A model generated the notes under the pieces. The model worked only from the letters and a program-made list of their open reading frames with translations, was not told the DNA's origin and did no database searches. The translations under genes and the position numbers were made by a program. Shown one piece after another: positions 8,921-18,886 of a stretch of 64,000 nucleotides of DNA; position 1 is the first letter of the stretch; every line of letters begins with the position of its first letter. Origin of the DNA: Aggregatibacter kilianii (GTDB lineage Bacteria > Pseudomonadota > Gammaproteobacteria > Enterobacterales > Pasteurellaceae); assembly GCF_003129965.1 (NCBI RefSeq), contig NZ_NRCJ01000006.1, positions 62,001 to 126,000 on the forward strand, in the 5' to 3' direction.

Positions 8921-10465
8921 ATGGATAATAATTACACACAGGCGTTTCTTAAAAACTTTCTGGGTTCCAGTCCGGATTGGTATAAAATAACGATTGTCGC
9001 CTTTCTTGTCATTAATCCTATCTTGTTCTATATCACCCCGTTCTGGGCAGGTTGGTTGTTAGTCGTCGAATTCATTTTCACCTTAGCCATGGCACTGAAG
9101 TGCTATCCGCTGCAACCGGGCGGATTGCTTGCCATTGAGGCAGTGTTTATCGGTATGACGCACCCCGAACATATTAAAGCGGAAGTGTTGGCAAACTTTG
9201 AAGTGATTTTGTTGCTGATGTTTATGGTGGCCGGGATTTACTTCATGAAGCAACTGTTGCTTTTTGTGTTTACCAAACTGCTTTTGAATATTCGCTCAAA
9301 ACTTATTTTATCTTTAGCTTTCTGTTTTAGCGCTGCGTTTCTATCTGCTTTCTTGGATGCTTTAACTGTGGTCGCGGTGATTATCAGCGTGGCGATGGGA
9401 TTTTACGGTGTGTATCATAAGGTCGCATCGGGTGGGACATTTTATGATTCTACCGATATTACTAATGATGAAAAAATCGGTAAAGATCGCGAAACATTGG
9501 AAGAATTTCGTGCATTTTTACGTAGCTTAATGATGCATGCCGGCGTGGGAACCGCATTGGGCGGTGTGATGACCATGGTCGGAGAACCGCAAAACCTAAT
9601 TATTGCTGATCAAGCCGGTTGGAACTTTGTGGAATTCTTTTTCAGAATGGCGCCGGTGACCGTACCTGTGTTTGTTTGCGGTATGCTGACTTGTGTTTTG
9701 GTAGAAAAATTTCATCTGTTCGGCTATGGTGCAACATTACCTACAAAAGTGTGGGAAGTGTTAGCGGAATTTGATAAAGCCAACATGAAAAAACTGACCA
9801 AACAAGAGCGGCTGAAACTTATGGTGCAGGCGATAGTCGGAATTTGGTTGATTATCGGTTTAGCGTTCCATTTGGCTTCTGTCGGTTTAATCGGCTTAAC
9901 CGTCATTATTTTTTGTACCGCACTTTGTGGCATCACCAGTGAACATACTTTAGGAAAAGCCTTCCAAGAGTCATTGCCTTTTACTGCGTTGTTGGTCGTG
10001 TTTTTCACCATCGTTGCGGTGATTATCGACCAGAAACTGTTTGCACCGATTATTCATTACGTGTTGTCAGCCGAAGAAAGTACTCAGCTTACCCTGTTTT
10101 ATGCGTTTAACGGTTTGTTATCTGCTATTTCCGATAACGTGTTCGTCGCCACCGTTTATATTAACGAAGCGAAAAATGCGTTAACGGCGAATGTGATTCC
10201 GCCGCATCAATTTGAATTGTTGGCGGTGGCGATTAATACCGGTACCAACCTGCCTTCTGTGGCGACACCAAACGGACAAGCAGCGTTCTTATTCCTCTTA
10301 ACTTCGTCCTTGGCGCCCCTAATTAACTTGTCTTATGGTAGAATGGTTTATATGGCGTTGCCTTATACGATTGTCATGTCGTTAGTCGGCTTATTCGCTG
10401 TGGAATATATTTTACCGCCGATGACCATTTGGTTGGCGAATTTAGGCTTAATCATGCCGATTTAA
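8921..10465 (+). CDS. nhaB: Na+/H+ antiporter NhaB
   Basis: NhaB exports sodium in exchange for protons across the inner membrane. The 514-residue product is rich in membrane segments, has the usual length (E. coli 513) and shows conserved blocks such as LGSSPDWYK near the N-terminus, [38 protein letters not shown] and [11 protein letters not shown]. The ATG at 8921 is chosen; a TTG 30 bases upstream adds nothing conserved. It is divergent from fadR and 24 bases ahead of dsbB, with which it probably shares a transcript. Confidence 0.96.
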   Translation: MDNNYTQAFLKNFLGSSPDWYKITIVAFLVINPILFYITPFWAGWLLVVEFIFTLAMALKCYPLQPGGLLAIEAVFIGMTHPEHIKAEVLANFEVILLLMFMVAGIYFMKQLLLFVFTKLLLNIRSKLILSLAFCFSAAFLSAFLDALTVVAVIISVAMGFYGVYHKVASGGTFYDSTDITNDEKIGKDRETLEEFRAFLRSLMMHAGVGTALGGVMTMVGEPQNLIIADQAGWNFVEFFFRMAPVTVPVFVCGMLTCVLVEKFHLFGYGATLPTKVWEVLAEFDKANMKKLTKQERLKLMVQAIVGIWLIIGLAFHLASVGLIGLTVIIFCTALCGITSEHTLGKAFQESLPFTALLVVFFTIVAVIIDQKLFAPIIHYVLSAEESTQLTLFYAFNGLLSAISDNVFVATVYINEAKNALTANVIPPHQFELLAVAINTGTNLPSVATPNGQAAFLFLLTSSLAPLINLSYGRMVYMALPYTIVMSLVGLFAVEYILPPMTIWLANLGLIMPI

Positions 10466-10489
10466 CATTTTTTAGGGAGAACGAAGGCT

Positions 10490-11029
10490 ATGCTAAAATT
10501 TTTCAAAACACTTTCCGTGCAACGTACCGGTTGGTTGTTGTTGATTATTTCGGCATTAGCGTTAGAAGGCGCTGCACTTTATTTCCAATACGGCATGGAC
10601 TTACAGCCCTGTGTTATGTGTATTTATGAGCGGGTTGCTTTATTTGGTATTCTATTGGCTGGTATTGTTGGCTTTATCGCACCACGCTTTCTGGTCTTTC
10701 GTTTATTGGCGTTGCTGATCGCGTTTTTCAGCACCGTGAAAGGGTTGTTGATTTCGCTTAAACATGTGGATTATCAACTGCATCCGGCACCGTGGAATCA
10801 ATGTTCCTATTTGCCGGAATTTCCGCAAACCCTGCCGTTGGATAAATGGTTCCCGGCATTGTTTCAACCGACCGGTTCTTGTGATGATGTGGTTTGGACA
10901 TGGCTGGGATTATCCATGGCGCAGTGGATTGTGGTAATGTTTGCGGTGTATTTAGTGGTTTTCGTATTGGTATTGGCTAGCCAGTTTAAACGTTTGGATA
11001 CCCGAGGTAGAAGACGTTTATTTAATTAA
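10490..11029 (+). CDS. dsbB: Disulfide bond formation protein DsbB
   Basis: DsbB reoxidises the periplasmic oxidase DsbA and passes electrons to quinones. The 179-residue protein has four membrane segments and the two redox pairs at the expected places: Cys41 and Cys44 (CVMC) in the first periplasmic loop, and Cys105 and Cys131 in the second. The conserved IYERVALFG follows the first pair. It lies 24 bases after nhaB and ends in a strong terminator. Its activity feeds the oxidised periplasm against which the CcmG- and NrfX-type reductants in this window work. Confidence 0.95.
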   Translation: MLKFFKTLSVQRTGWLLLIISALALEGAALYFQYGMDLQPCVMCIYERVALFGILLAGIVGFIAPRFLVFRLLALLIAFFSTVKGLLISLKHVDYQLHPAPWNQCSYLPEFPQTLPLDKWFPALFQPTGSCDDVVWTWLGLSMAQWIVVMFAVYLVVFVLVLASQFKRLDTRGRRRLFN

Positions 11030-11040
11030 TAAAGACATAA

Positions 11041-11073
11041 AAAATGGTGTAGCTTAAAACTACACCATTTTTG
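11041..11073. terminator. Bidirectional terminator between dsbB and the small basic gene
   Basis: A perfect 12-base-pair stem (AAAATGGTGTAG at 11041-11052, CTACACCATTTT at 11060-11071) with a 7-base loop and T runs on both strands. It can end both dsbB and the converging minus-strand genes. Confidence 0.88.
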
Positions 11074-11075
11074 TT

Positions 11076-11222
11076 TTAGATATCCTGTACGACAAATTGC
11101 AATGCATGTCGGGCAAAGAGTTTGGCTTTGCGTTGCTTTAAATGTTTTAAACGCAAAGAACGGGCTTGTTGTTGATGGAAAAATTTTTTCTTTGCCGGTT
11201 TTAAAAAACGTCTTTTATGCAT
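11076..11222 (-). CDS. Small highly basic protein, 48 residues, function unknown
   Basis: A short gene 10 bases downstream of mltF on the same strand. The ATG at 11220-11222 has an excellent ribosome binding site, AAAGGAGG, 4-5 bases away, so translation is very likely. The product has about 15 lysines and arginines plus several histidines in 48 residues and a single aspartate near the end (begins MHKRRFLKPAKKKFF, ends ARHALQFVVQDI). No signal peptide or membrane segment is visible. The composition resembles small nucleic-acid-binding or ribosome-associated proteins, but I do not recognise a family. It ends just before the shared terminator with dsbB. A longer reading frame upstream overlaps mltF and is not supported. 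Confidence 0.7.
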   Translation of the reverse strand: MHKRRFLKPAKKKFFHQQQARSLRLKHLKQRKAKLFARHALQFVVQDI

Positions 11223-11232
11223 GATTCCTCCT

Positions 11233-12663
11233 TTATTTTCCTTGTTGTTCCGATTGTCCCATGCCGCTTTCTGCGGTCTTATCACTTTGGTTTTCCTGAA
11301 TGCGATAATAATTCATAATGCTGTTCATGTAACGTCGAATATTTTCCACATATTGAAACGCTTCATAACCGCGTGCATAGCCGTATTTCAGATTACGGTA
11401 ATAACGTTTTTCCGCCAATAAAGGCAAATTATTTTTCACATCCAGCCAATTATCCGGATTGCCGCCTAAATTTTTGGTTAAACGGCGCGCATCCAGCAAA
11501 TGTCCCAATCCCATATTGTAAGCGGCAAGGGCGAACCAAATACGATCTTCGCTGTTAATGCTATCGGGAATTTGTTCAATTAACCAATGTAAATATTCAG
11601 AGCCGGCTTTAATACTTTGTTCAGGATCGGTTCTGTCCTTGATCTTCATGCGCTCGGCGGTATCTTTAGTGAGCATCATCATGCCGCGCACACCTGTCGG
11701 CGAGGTGGCATCAGGATTCCAGTGAGATTCCTGATAAGCGATTGCCGCCAGTAAACGCCAGTCCAAATCACCTTTATGCTTGGTAAAGAGCGGTTCAAAT
11801 TTCGGGAGAATCGTTTCAATGGAATTCAGATAAGATTTAATATCCACATAATCGAATTGACGGAAATGATTAAAATATTTTTCCTCAATATTGGCGATTA
11901 AACCCGAATCGATGGCACCGTTCATAAAATCGAGCAATGCCGATTGCAATTCGCTTGAAGAGTTGTTCGGCAAATACCAGTGCACGCTCATTTCATCAGT
12001 TAAATCAAATGCCACGGCAATTTGCGGTTTAATTTGCTGAGTGGCGGAAATATCCATTGAATTGGCGATAGTATAATCAATCTTTTCTTCCGCCACCTGC
12101 AACAATAATTCTTCTTGGGTGAGTTTGCTGTCCACCGTCCAGTTTAATTTCGGATTCTTTTGTTGCGCCTCTTTTAAGATTTGTTGTAACTCCGAGCTGT
12201 CCGGAATCACAAGGTTGCCGTTGATTTGCGCTAATGAACGGGGACGATTTTTTCCTTTGCGATAAGCCAGTTGCCAAGAGGCGGAATAATAGGAAGGACC
12301 GAGCTGAAAATGCTCCGCTTTGGTCGGGTGATAAAATAAATTGGCGGCAGCAATATCAATTTGGTGATCATTTAGCGCGGCAAACAGATCGTCCGTGCTA
12401 TTCATCGGTTTCATTTCAAGCTCCACGCCCAAATAGTCGGCAAAGGATTTGCTTAAATCATATTCCAAACCGGATTCGCCTTCCGCATTGATAAAATAAG
12501 AAACCGGGTTATTAATTGTCCCCACAACCAACTTACCGCGATCCTGAATAGCGTGATAAGGGTTTTCTTCCGAATGCATCATTTGCTGCCACGGAAACAC
12601 CATATCAATCGCCCATAATAATAAGCATAAGCCTGCAATAATGCGTAAAAATAAACCTTTCAA
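11233..12663 (-). CDS. mltF: Membrane-bound lytic murein transglycosylase F
   Basis: MltF cleaves peptidoglycan between N-acetylmuramic acid and N-acetylglucosamine, forming 1,6-anhydro ends, and is anchored in the envelope. The 476 residues show an N-terminal hydrophobic export segment, then a solute-binding-protein-like regulatory domain (about 45-270), then a lysozyme-like SLT domain. The SLT domain has [21 protein letters not shown] with the catalytic glutamate, and later [15 protein letters not shown]. Both domains in this order are diagnostic of MltF. folB lies 20 bases upstream on the same strand, and the small basic gene is just downstream. Confidence 0.94.
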   Translation of the reverse strand: MKGLFLRIIAGLCLLLWAIDMVFPWQQMMHSEENPYHAIQDRGKLVVGTINNPVSYFINAEGESGLEYDLSKSFADYLGVELEMKPMNSTDDLFAALNDHQIDIAAANLFYHPTKAEHFQLGPSYYSASWQLAYRKGKNRPRSLAQINGNLVIPDSSELQQILKEAQQKNPKLNWTVDSKLTQEELLLQVAEEKIDYTIANSMDISATQQIKPQIAVAFDLTDEMSVHWYLPNNSSSELQSALLDFMNGAIDSGLIANIEEKYFNHFRQFDYVDIKSYLNSIETILPKFEPLFTKHKGDLDWRLLAAIAYQESHWNPDATSPTGVRGMMMLTKDTAERMKIKDRTDPEQSIKAGSEYLHWLIEQIPDSINSEDRIWFALAAYNMGLGHLLDARRLTKNLGGNPDNWLDVKNNLPLLAEKRYYRNLKYGYARGYEAFQYVENIRRYMNSIMNYYRIQENQSDKTAESGMGQSEQQGK

Positions 12664-12683
12664 ATTGTCTTTTTCTCTGAATT

Positions 12684-13037
12684 TTAGCGGCTTCGCTCAA
12701 TAATAATGCCCACATTTTCCGCTTGTGCTACGGCTTTCGGTTTGCTTAATTTGAGTCGAAGCCAAGTGATTTTAAATTGTTGTTGTAATTGTTCCGCCAC
12801 TTCATTGGCAACCCGCTCAATCAATAAAAACGGCTTGGATTGCACATAATCAATGATGAATTGGCTAACTTCCGCATAATTTAATGCAAATTGGACGTCA
12901 TCGGTCGCTGCCGCCTGACGACTATCCCACGCCATTTCGACATCAAAAATCAATTTTTGTTTAATTTGTTGTTCCCAGTCATAAATACCGATTTGCGCAA
13001 ATACCGTTAAACCTTCAATAAAAATCAGATCTTTCAT
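12684..13037 (-). CDS. folB: Dihydroneopterin aldolase
   Basis: FolB converts 7,8-dihydroneopterin to 6-hydroxymethyl-dihydropterin in folate synthesis. The 117-residue protein has the usual length and the family features [19 protein letters not shown] at the N-terminus, [10 protein letters not shown] in the middle and [11 protein letters not shown] with the substrate-contacting region. It lies upstream of mltF on the same strand and is divergent from plsY; folB/plsY divergence is common in gamma-proteobacteria. Confidence 0.93.
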   Translation of the reverse strand: MKDLIFIEGLTVFAQIGIYDWEQQIKQKLIFDVEMAWDSRQAAATDDVQFALNYAEVSQFIIDYVQSKPFLLIERVANEVAEQLQQQFKITWLRLKLSKPKAVAQAENVGIIIERSR

Positions 13038-13143
13038 TGTGTTCCCATCGTTATCACTTGTTATCGCTAAAATTTTTGTGGGCTTATACTACCAACTTTG
13101 GGTACAATAGACGAACTCTTTTTCTCCAGTCATAGGAAGTCCA

Positions 13144-13740
13144 ATGAGCCTTTTCGCCCTTTTTTATATGCTATTGAGCTACTTGCTCGGCTCCGTTTCC
13201 AGTGCGATTTTATTATGCCGACTCACCGGTTTACCGGATCCCCGAACCAGCGGCTCACACAATCCGGGCGCAACCAACGTCTTGCGTATCGGAGGGCGTT
13301 GGATTGCTTTGGCGGTCCTGATTTGCGATATATTGAAAGGCATGTTGCCGGTGTGGCTGGGGTATTATCTTGGTTTAACGCAGTTTGAGTTGGGCATGGT
13401 GGCATTAGGGGCATGTTTGGGGCATATCTTCCCGATTTTCTTTAAATTTAAAGGCGGGAAAGGTGTCGCCACGGCATTTGGTGCTATAGCCCCCATTGCT
13501 TGGGGCGTATTATTTTCCACCCTCGGTACTTGGCTAGTAGTATTTCTCATTAGCGGTTATTCCTCCCTCAGCGCTGTCGTCACCGCCTTATTAGTGCCGC
13601 TTTACGTCTGGTGGTTCAAACCTGAATTTACCTTCCCCGTCGCCTTAGTCTGCTGCCTGCTCATCTACCGCCACCATGAAAACATCCAACGCCTCTGGCG
13701 CGGACAGGAGGACAAAATGTGGGATAAGTTTAAGAAGTGA
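13144..13740 (+). CDS. plsY: Glycerol-3-phosphate acyltransferase PlsY
   Basis: PlsY transfers an acyl group from acyl-phosphate to glycerol-3-phosphate, the first step of phospholipid synthesis, in the inner membrane. The 198 residues have about five membrane segments and the three PlsY motifs: [28 protein letters not shown], and later [13 protein letters not shown] and [15 protein letters not shown]. Divergent from folB. A long non-coding stretch with repeat element A lies downstream. Confidence 0.95.
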   Translation: MSLFALFYMLLSYLLGSVSSAILLCRLTGLPDPRTSGSHNPGATNVLRIGGRWIALAVLICDILKGMLPVWLGYYLGLTQFELGMVALGACLGHIFPIFFKFKGGKGVATAFGAIAPIAWGVLFSTLGTWLVVFLISGYSSLSAVVTALLVPLYVWWFKPEFTFPVALVCCLLIYRHHENIQRLWRGQEDKMWDKFKK

Positions 13741-13785
13741 GTCGCTTAAAAACACTTAAAAAAATGACCGCACTTTTTTAGTTTC

Positions 13786-14073
13786 TTTCCCCCTCAGCCT
13801 TCGTTAGCTCCCCAGTAAACGGAGGGGCGAAGAGTAAAAACACCAAAAAAACTGACCGCACTTTTCATCACGAATAACGCTCGGGAAAATGGGGCCCCGT
13901 ATAAATTGCCCGAACGTGCGTTAATTTTTAGGAAAATTTCGCTTTGTTTGAGCCACGTAGTGGCGAGTTCGAAATTTTCCGTGAAGAAAATTAATGCTAA
14001 GAGAGGAAAAGCAATTTATCCGGGGTGTGCTTTCTTTTGGTTACTTTGCTTTGCACAAGCAAAGAAAAGTAAC
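13786..14073 (+). repeat. Structured dispersed repeat, copy A
   Basis: A non-coding element fills most of the plsY-LysM gap and recurs, reverse-complemented, at 33519-33785. In order it has: an outer hairpin CCCCTC (13790-13795) with GAGGGG (13822-13827); an uptake signal (13855-13863); a long-range helix, CCCCG (13895-13899) and ATAAATTGC (13901-13909) pairing with GCAATTTAT (14011-14019) and CGGGG (14021-14025); an inner helix of 13918-13930 with 13986-13997; a perfect 11-base-pair stem 13931-13941/13970-13980; an apical stem GCCAC/GTGGC with loop GTA (13952-13964); and a final 15-base-pair hairpin with one mismatch, 14040-14054/14059-14073, loop ACAA. The two copies differ by compensating changes, so the fold rather than the sequence seems to be kept. 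No protein is encoded. Confidence 0.85.
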
Positions 14074-14080
14074 AATAAAA

Positions 14081-14118
14081 AACCGCACTTTAGTTTAAAA
14101 ACTAAAGTGCGGTCATTT
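14081..14118. terminator. Uptake-signal hairpin terminator after the LysM gene
   Basis: Complementary uptake signals (14082-14090 and 14105-14113) extend into a perfect stem with the loop AAAA, with T or A runs on either side. It ends the BON-LysM gene on the minus strand and any transcription through repeat A on the plus strand. Confidence 0.8.
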
Positions 14119-14141
14119 TTCCAATCGTTTTTTAACTGAAA

Positions 14142-14585
14142 TTATAATCCCTTCGGCAAGCGAATTTTTTGTCCCGGGAAAATCTTATCAGCGTCTTTAA
14201 TCACTTCTTTATTCGCCGCCACGATTGCCGTGTATTTGCTGCCGTTGCCGTAATGTTTTTCGGCGATTTTCCAAAGGGTGTCGCCTTTTTGAATGACATA
14301 AAATTCGTCATCACCGGCAAGGCTTTCGCCACTTTTTACAGTGACATCATCGATGTTCACCGAACTTATCCCGACAATATTACCCGCCATTAATACGGCT
14401 TTTTCCAATGCCGCAGCGGAACCGGCGACACCAGCGATTTTCGCTACGCCGTTTTCTACTTTTACTTCTACATCGGCAACGCCGGGATTGTCTTCATTAA
14501 TGTGCTTAGTTACGGCGGCGGATGCCTCTTCTTCTTTGCTGAAGATTTTTTTACCGATATCGCCGACAAAATCAAATAGGCCCAT
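14142..14585 (-). CDS. kbp: BON-LysM protein of the YgaU/Kbp type
   Basis: A 147-residue soluble protein with a BON domain (about residues 20-90) followed by a LysM domain (about 93-145: FYVIQKGDTLWKIAEKHYGNGSKY and FPGQKIRLPKGL). The architecture and the N-terminus MGLFDFVGDIGKKIF match E. coli YgaU, described as the cytoplasmic potassium-binding protein Kbp. There is no signal peptide, which fits a cytoplasmic LysM protein. The ATG has an AAGGAG site nearby. It is a single-gene unit ending in the uptake-signal hairpin. Confidence 0.88.
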   Translation of the reverse strand: MGLFDFVGDIGKKIFSKEEEASAAVTKHINEDNPGVADVEVKVENGVAKIAGVAGSAAALEKAVLMAGNIVGISSVNIDDVTVKSGESLAGDDEFYVIQKGDTLWKIAEKHYGNGSKYTAIVAANKEVIKDADKIFPGQKIRLPKGL

Positions 14586-14723
14586 TTTTTCTCTCCTTGT
14601 TGATGAATAAAAGGAAGAACAACATAACCAATTCAGTGGGATAAGTCTAGGAATAAAATGTTAGACGGAAAAAATGGTTATGGATTAGAATAGCGCGAAT
14701 TTAACTGAAATGTAGGAAACATT

Positions 14724-15539
14724 ATGCGTTGGCAAGGTCGTAGAGAAAGTTCAAATGTAGAAGACAGACGTTCATCGGGCGGCGGTAAACCCACGGGCAT
14801 TCTCGGGTTAATTATTATTTTAGTGGGCGCTTATTACGGCGTGGATTTATCGGGGCTGGTCGGTGAAGTGGATGTGGGTACGACGCAGAGTTCGCCATTG
14901 CAGTCACAGCAGGAACAAGAACTGGCGGGGCTTTCCAAAGTGGTGTTGGGCGATACGGAAGATGTATGGAATGCCTATTTTGCCAAAAATCGTAAACAAT
15001 ATATTGAGCCGACCATGGTGTTGTACAACGGCGTGACGCACACCGCCTGCGGCACCGGTCAATCGGCGATGGGGCCGTTTTATTGCCCGAACGATCAACG
15101 TGTTTATTTAGATTTATCCTTTTATAACGACATGAAAAATAAGCTGGGTGCTGCGGGCGAAGCGGCATTTGCGTATGTGATTGCTCATGAAGTCGGGCAT
15201 CATGTGCAGAATCTGTTCGGCACCTTATCGCAGGTTCATCGCCTGCAACGACAAACCTCCCGCGCGGAGGCGAATCAGCTTTCCGTGAAATTGGAATTAC
15301 AGGCGGATTGCTATGCGGGCGTGTGGGCGAGTCAGGCGATCAGAAAGGGCTTGTTTGAAAGCGGCGATATTGAAAAGGCGTTTAATGCGGCGGAATCCGT
15401 GGGCGATGATCGTTTGCAAAAGCGCAGTCAGGGGTATGTGGTGCCGGACAGTTTTACCCATGGCACCTCGGCGCAGCGTTTGCAATGGTTTAAACGCGGT
15501 GTGAATACGGCGGATCCGGCGCAATGTAATACCTTTTAA
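14724..15539 (+). CDS. YpfJ-family predicted neutral zinc metallopeptidase
   Basis: A 271-residue protein with an N-terminal cytoplasmic stretch, one membrane segment (about 24-42, GILGLIIILVGAYYGVDL) and a large domain outside the membrane. The zinc motif HEVGHHVQ is at 155-162. The family-typical start MRWQGRRESSNVEDRR and the block ELQADCYAGVWA, supplying a third ligand, are present. No substrate is established for the family. It is monocistronic and convergent with sodA, sharing an uptake-signal terminator. Confidence 0.85.
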   Translation: MRWQGRRESSNVEDRRSSGGGKPTGILGLIIILVGAYYGVDLSGLVGEVDVGTTQSSPLQSQQEQELAGLSKVVLGDTEDVWNAYFAKNRKQYIEPTMVLYNGVTHTACGTGQSAMGPFYCPNDQRVYLDLSFYNDMKNKLGAAGEAAFAYVIAHEVGHHVQNLFGTLSQVHRLQRQTSRAEANQLSVKLELQADCYAGVWASQAIRKGLFESGDIEKAFNAAESVGDDRLQKRSQGYVVPDSFTHGTSAQRLQWFKRGVNTADPAQCNTF

Positions 15540-15555
15540 CGCGAGGCAATAAAAA

Positions 15556-15600
15556 AAGTGCGGTCAAAAAAATAACTAAAATTTTGACCGCACTTTTTGT
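15556..15600. terminator. Inverted uptake-signal terminator between ypfJ-like gene and sodA
   Basis: Uptake signals at 15556-15564 and 15587-15595 are complementary, with the neighbouring TCAAAA/TTTTGA extending the stem. T runs on both sides fit two converging genes. Confidence 0.8.
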
Positions 15601-15616
15601 TTATCGATTTACCGAA

Positions 15617-16264
15617 TTAGTGGTGGTGTGCACCGGCTAATACTTTTTCAAAACGTTCGTTGGCGAAATCCCAGTTCAATACGTTCCAGAATTCTTTAAT
15701 GTAATCCGGGCGGCGGTTTTGGAATTTCAAGTAGTAAGCGTGTTCCCAAACGTCTAAACCGAAAATCGGTACACCGGAACAACCGGCATATTCTTTGCCC
15801 ATAATCGGGTTGTCTTGGTTGGCGGTGGAGACCACGGAAAGTTTACCGTTTTCCAACACTAACCACGCCCAACCGGAACCGAAACGGGTTGCCGCCGCTT
15901 TTTCAAATTCCGCTTTGAAGTTTTCCACGGAACCGAAATCACGTACGATAGCCTCTTTCAATGGACCTTGCAAAGTCGTCCCTTTTTTCAGGCTTTTCCA
16001 GAATAAGCTGTGGTTTAAGTGACCGCCCACATTGTTGCGTAACGCAGGGCGTTTTTCCGGCGTAATTTCGCTTAAGTGCGCCAATAATTTGCCCGGGTAG
16101 CCTTCAGAAAGTTCTTTTAATTCAGGGGAGTTTTCTAACACTGCGTTTGCGTTGTTCACGTAGGCTTGGTGGTGTTTGCTGTGGTGAATTTCCATGGTTT
16201 GCGCATCAAAATGCGGCTCTAATGCGTCATAGGCATAGCCTAATTCAGGTAAAGTATAAGCCAT
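15617..16264 (-). CDS. sodA: Superoxide dismutase, manganese type
   Basis: Cytoplasmic superoxide dismutase, 215 residues. The metal ligands are visible: His27 (in EIHHSKHH), the histidine of [10 protein letters not shown] near 81, and the aspartate and histidine of [13 protein letters not shown]. The motif GSGWAWLV and the general sequence favour the manganese type over the iron type. The start is the ATG at 16262-16264, preceded by AAGGAAA and followed by the canonical [16 protein letters not shown]; a longer upstream frame is not credible. The protein ends in three histidines. It is followed by an uptake-signal terminator. Confidence 0.95.
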   Translation of the reverse strand: MAYTLPELGYAYDALEPHFDAQTMEIHHSKHHQAYVNNANAVLENSPELKELSEGYPGKLLAHLSEITPEKRPALRNNVGGHLNHSLFWKSLKKGTTLQGPLKEAIVRDFGSVENFKAEFEKAAATRFGSGWAWLVLENGKLSVVSTANQDNPIMGKEYAGCSGVPIFGLDVWEHAYYLKFQNRRPDYIKEFWNVLNWDFANERFEKVLAGAHHH

Positions 16265-16356
16265 AATGTTTTCCTTTTCTTGGGGTTGATTGATGTATAA
16301 ATCGTCAAAATGATAGCACAAAGATTGATTGGAATCATTAAACGTTACAATTTGTT

Positions 16357-16391
16357 AACAAAAAGAAGATGACAAATTGCCATCTTCTTTC
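16357..16391 (-). terminator. maeB terminator
   Basis: A 10-base-pair stem (AAAGAAGATG at 16362-16371 with CATCTTCTTT at 16381-16390) is followed on the minus strand by a T run, 17 bases past the maeB stop. Confidence 0.8.
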
Positions 16392-16407
16392 GTTAGTTTA
16401 TTCGCGA

Positions 16408-18672
16408 TTATTGCGCTTTGACTGCAGCAATCGCCACCATGTTAATAATACGGCGAACGGAGGACACGGAGGTCAAAATGTGCGCCGGTTTATTCAAGCC
16501 CATTAAAATCGGACCCACGGTAGTTGGTGTCGCTGTGCCTTGCAACAAATTCAGGCTGATGCGCGCCGCTTCCATGTTCGGCATCACAAGCAGATTCGCT
16601 GCGCCTTTTAACGGGCTGTCAGGCATCACGTTATCGCGTAAACGTTGTGATAACGCTACGTCGCAGTGCATTTCGCCGTCAATACTGAGTTCAGGCGCTT
16701 TTTCTCTTACCAATGCCAAAACGTCGCGCATTTTGACCGCACTTGGGCTGTTATTGCTGCCGTAATTGGAGTGGGAAATCAACGCGATTTGCGGTTCGAT
16801 ACCGAACAAACTCACCTCTTTCGCCGCCATAATCGTGATTTCGGCAAGTTCTTCCGCCGTCGGATCGTTATTCACGAACGTATCGGTCAAGAACAGGTTG
16901 CCGGTCGGTAACACCAAACCGTTCACCGTTGCCGGCGTGCGTACGCCCGGACGTAAGCCGATGACGTTTTTGATGGTTTTTAAGTGCGACGCATAATGTC
17001 CCACCAGACCGCACAACATCGCGTCCGCATGACCTAAATGTAACAACACGGAACCGATAGCGGTCGGATTGTTAAACATTTCGCGTTTGGCAATGTCCGG
17101 CGTGATGCCTGCGCGTTTGAGCATATTGTAGTAGGTGGTGCAACATTCGTCGTAGCGTGGGTCGTTTTCAATATTGATCAAATCGAAATCGCGCCCTGCC
17201 TGAATGTGTAAGCCGAGTTTCTTAATGCGTTGTTCAATGACGCTCGGGCGTCCTAATAAAATCGGATAAGCAATGCCCAATGTGGCGATTTCCTGGACGG
17301 CGTGTAATACGCGGGTTTCTTCGCCGTCGGTAAGCAAGACGCGTTTTTTGTCCTGTTTGGCTTGTGCAAACACCGGTTTCATGAACAGGTTGGTTTTGTA
17401 AACGAATTGCGTCAGTTTTTCGATATAAGCATCGAAGTCTTCAATCGGACGGGTCGCTACGCCGGAATCCATCGCCGCTTTCGCTACGGCAGGTGCGATG
17501 CGTACGATCAAACGCGGATCGAACGGTTTCGGAATGATGTATTCCGGACCGAAAGAGAGTTCGCTATCGCCGTAAGCGGAGGTGACCACTTCGCTTTGTT
17601 CCGCCAGCGCCAAATCGGCAATCGCGCGCACGGCGGCAAGTTTCATTTCTTCGTTAATGGTGGTGGCGCTCACATCCAACGCACCACGGAAAATGAACGG
17701 GAAGCAAAGCACATTGTTCACTTGATTCGGGAAGTCGGAGCGACCTGTACATATAATGGCGTCAGGGCGAACGGCTTTGGCAAGCGGCGGTAAAATCTCC
17801 GGTTCAGGGTTTGCCAACGCCAAAATTAACGGGTGCGCCGCCATGGTTTTCACCATATCCTGCGTTAACGCGCCTGCCGCAGAGCAGCCCAAGAAAATAT
17901 CCGCATTCGGAATGGCATCGGCTAAGGTGCGTTTGCCGTTGTCGTCGATGGCGTACAGTTTTTTCGTTTCGTCCATGCGATCGTCACGGTTTTTATAAAT
18001 CACCCCTTTGGAGTCGCACACCGTGATATTTTCCCGTTTCATGCCGAGGGAAACCAACAAATTCAAACAGGCGATAGATGCCGCACCCGCACCGGAGGCG
18101 ACCAGTTTCACATTTTCAATTTTTTTATCCACGATACGTAAACCGTTTAACACCGCCGCAGCAGAAATAATCGCGGTGCCGTGTTGGTCGTCGTGGAAGA
18201 CCGGAATGTTCATTCTTTCGCGCAGCTTGCGTTCAATGTAGAAACATTCCGGCGCTTTAATGTCTTCTAAGTTAATCCCGCCGAAGGTCGGTTCAAGGGA
18301 GGCGATAATATCTACCAGTTTGTCAGGATCATGCTCGTTAATTTCAATGTCGAACACATTCACGCCGGCAAATTTTTTAAACAGTACGCCTTTCCCTTCC
18401 ATTACCGGTTTACCGGCAAGAGCGCCGATATTGCCCAAACCGAGCACCGCCGTCCCGTTGGAAATTACGGCAACCAAGTTACCGCGAGAGGTATATTTAT
18501 AGGAATCGGCAGGATCCGCTTGGATCGCCAAACAAGGCGCCGCTACGCCCGGCGAGTATGCCAGCGCTAAATCGCGTTGTGTGGCAAGAGATTTGGTCGG
18601 GGTAACTTCAATTTTCCCCGGAATCGGAAATTCATGAAAATCAAGCGCGGCTTTTTTGAGTTGTTCATCCAT
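16408..18672 (-). CDS. maeB: NADP-dependent malic enzyme with phosphotransacetylase-like domain
   Basis: MaeB decarboxylates malate to pyruvate with NADP. The 754 residues split into a malic enzyme half (about 1-430; [12 protein letters not shown], the lysine-containing [12 protein letters not shown], and [15 protein letters not shown]) and a C-terminal phosphate-acetyltransferase-like half (about 430-754; [21 protein letters not shown] region, [18 protein letters not shown], and [18 protein letters not shown]). This long form is the usual MaeB; the C-terminal half is regulatory, binding acetyl-CoA, rather than catalytic. Single-gene unit. Confidence 0.96.
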   Translation of the reverse strand: MDEQLKKAALDFHEFPIPGKIEVTPTKSLATQRDLALAYSPGVAAPCLAIQADPADSYKYTSRGNLVAVISNGTAVLGLGNIGALAGKPVMEGKGVLFKKFAGVNVFDIEINEHDPDKLVDIIASLEPTFGGINLEDIKAPECFYIERKLRERMNIPVFHDDQHGTAIISAAAVLNGLRIVDKKIENVKLVASGAGAASIACLNLLVSLGMKRENITVCDSKGVIYKNRDDRMDETKKLYAIDDNGKRTLADAIPNADIFLGCSAAGALTQDMVKTMAAHPLILALANPEPEILPPLAKAVRPDAIICTGRSDFPNQVNNVLCFPFIFRGALDVSATTINEEMKLAAVRAIADLALAEQSEVVTSAYGDSELSFGPEYIIPKPFDPRLIVRIAPAVAKAAMDSGVATRPIEDFDAYIEKLTQFVYKTNLFMKPVFAQAKQDKKRVLLTDGEETRVLHAVQEIATLGIAYPILLGRPSVIEQRIKKLGLHIQAGRDFDLINIENDPRYDECCTTYYNMLKRAGITPDIAKREMFNNPTAIGSVLLHLGHADAMLCGLVGHYASHLKTIKNVIGLRPGVRTPATVNGLVLPTGNLFLTDTFVNNDPTAEELAEITIMAAKEVSLFGIEPQIALISHSNYGSNNSPSAVKMRDVLALVREKAPELSIDGEMHCDVALSQRLRDNVMPDSPLKGAANLLVMPNMEAARISLNLLQGTATPTTVGPILMGLNKPAHILTSVSSVRRIINMVAIAAVKAQ

Positions 18673-18886
18673 AAAATAAATCCTCTTTTGAATAACAGGG
18701 TGAAAAAAACATCAAGCATTATAATTAAATTCCAAAAGAATTCTGTGATATTTCACACATTCTTGGCAATTTTTTTGATAGCTGCCGGCGGTGAGTAAAA
18801 GTGCGGTCCTTTTCCCCAACGTTTTTCATCGGGCAGAAAAATCCATTTGGGTTTATAATGCGGGTAGAGAATATCAAGGGAAAATT

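Noticed and set aside
13906-14139. A 77-residue open frame on the plus strand downstream of plsY
   Set aside because: It runs through the folded repeat element and the uptake-signal hairpin, has no ribosome binding site, and copy B has no equivalent frame.
18791-18886. Longer rsuA start
   Set aside because: The added residues include a translated uptake signal, are not family-like, and the ATG at 18887 has a proper ribosome binding site.
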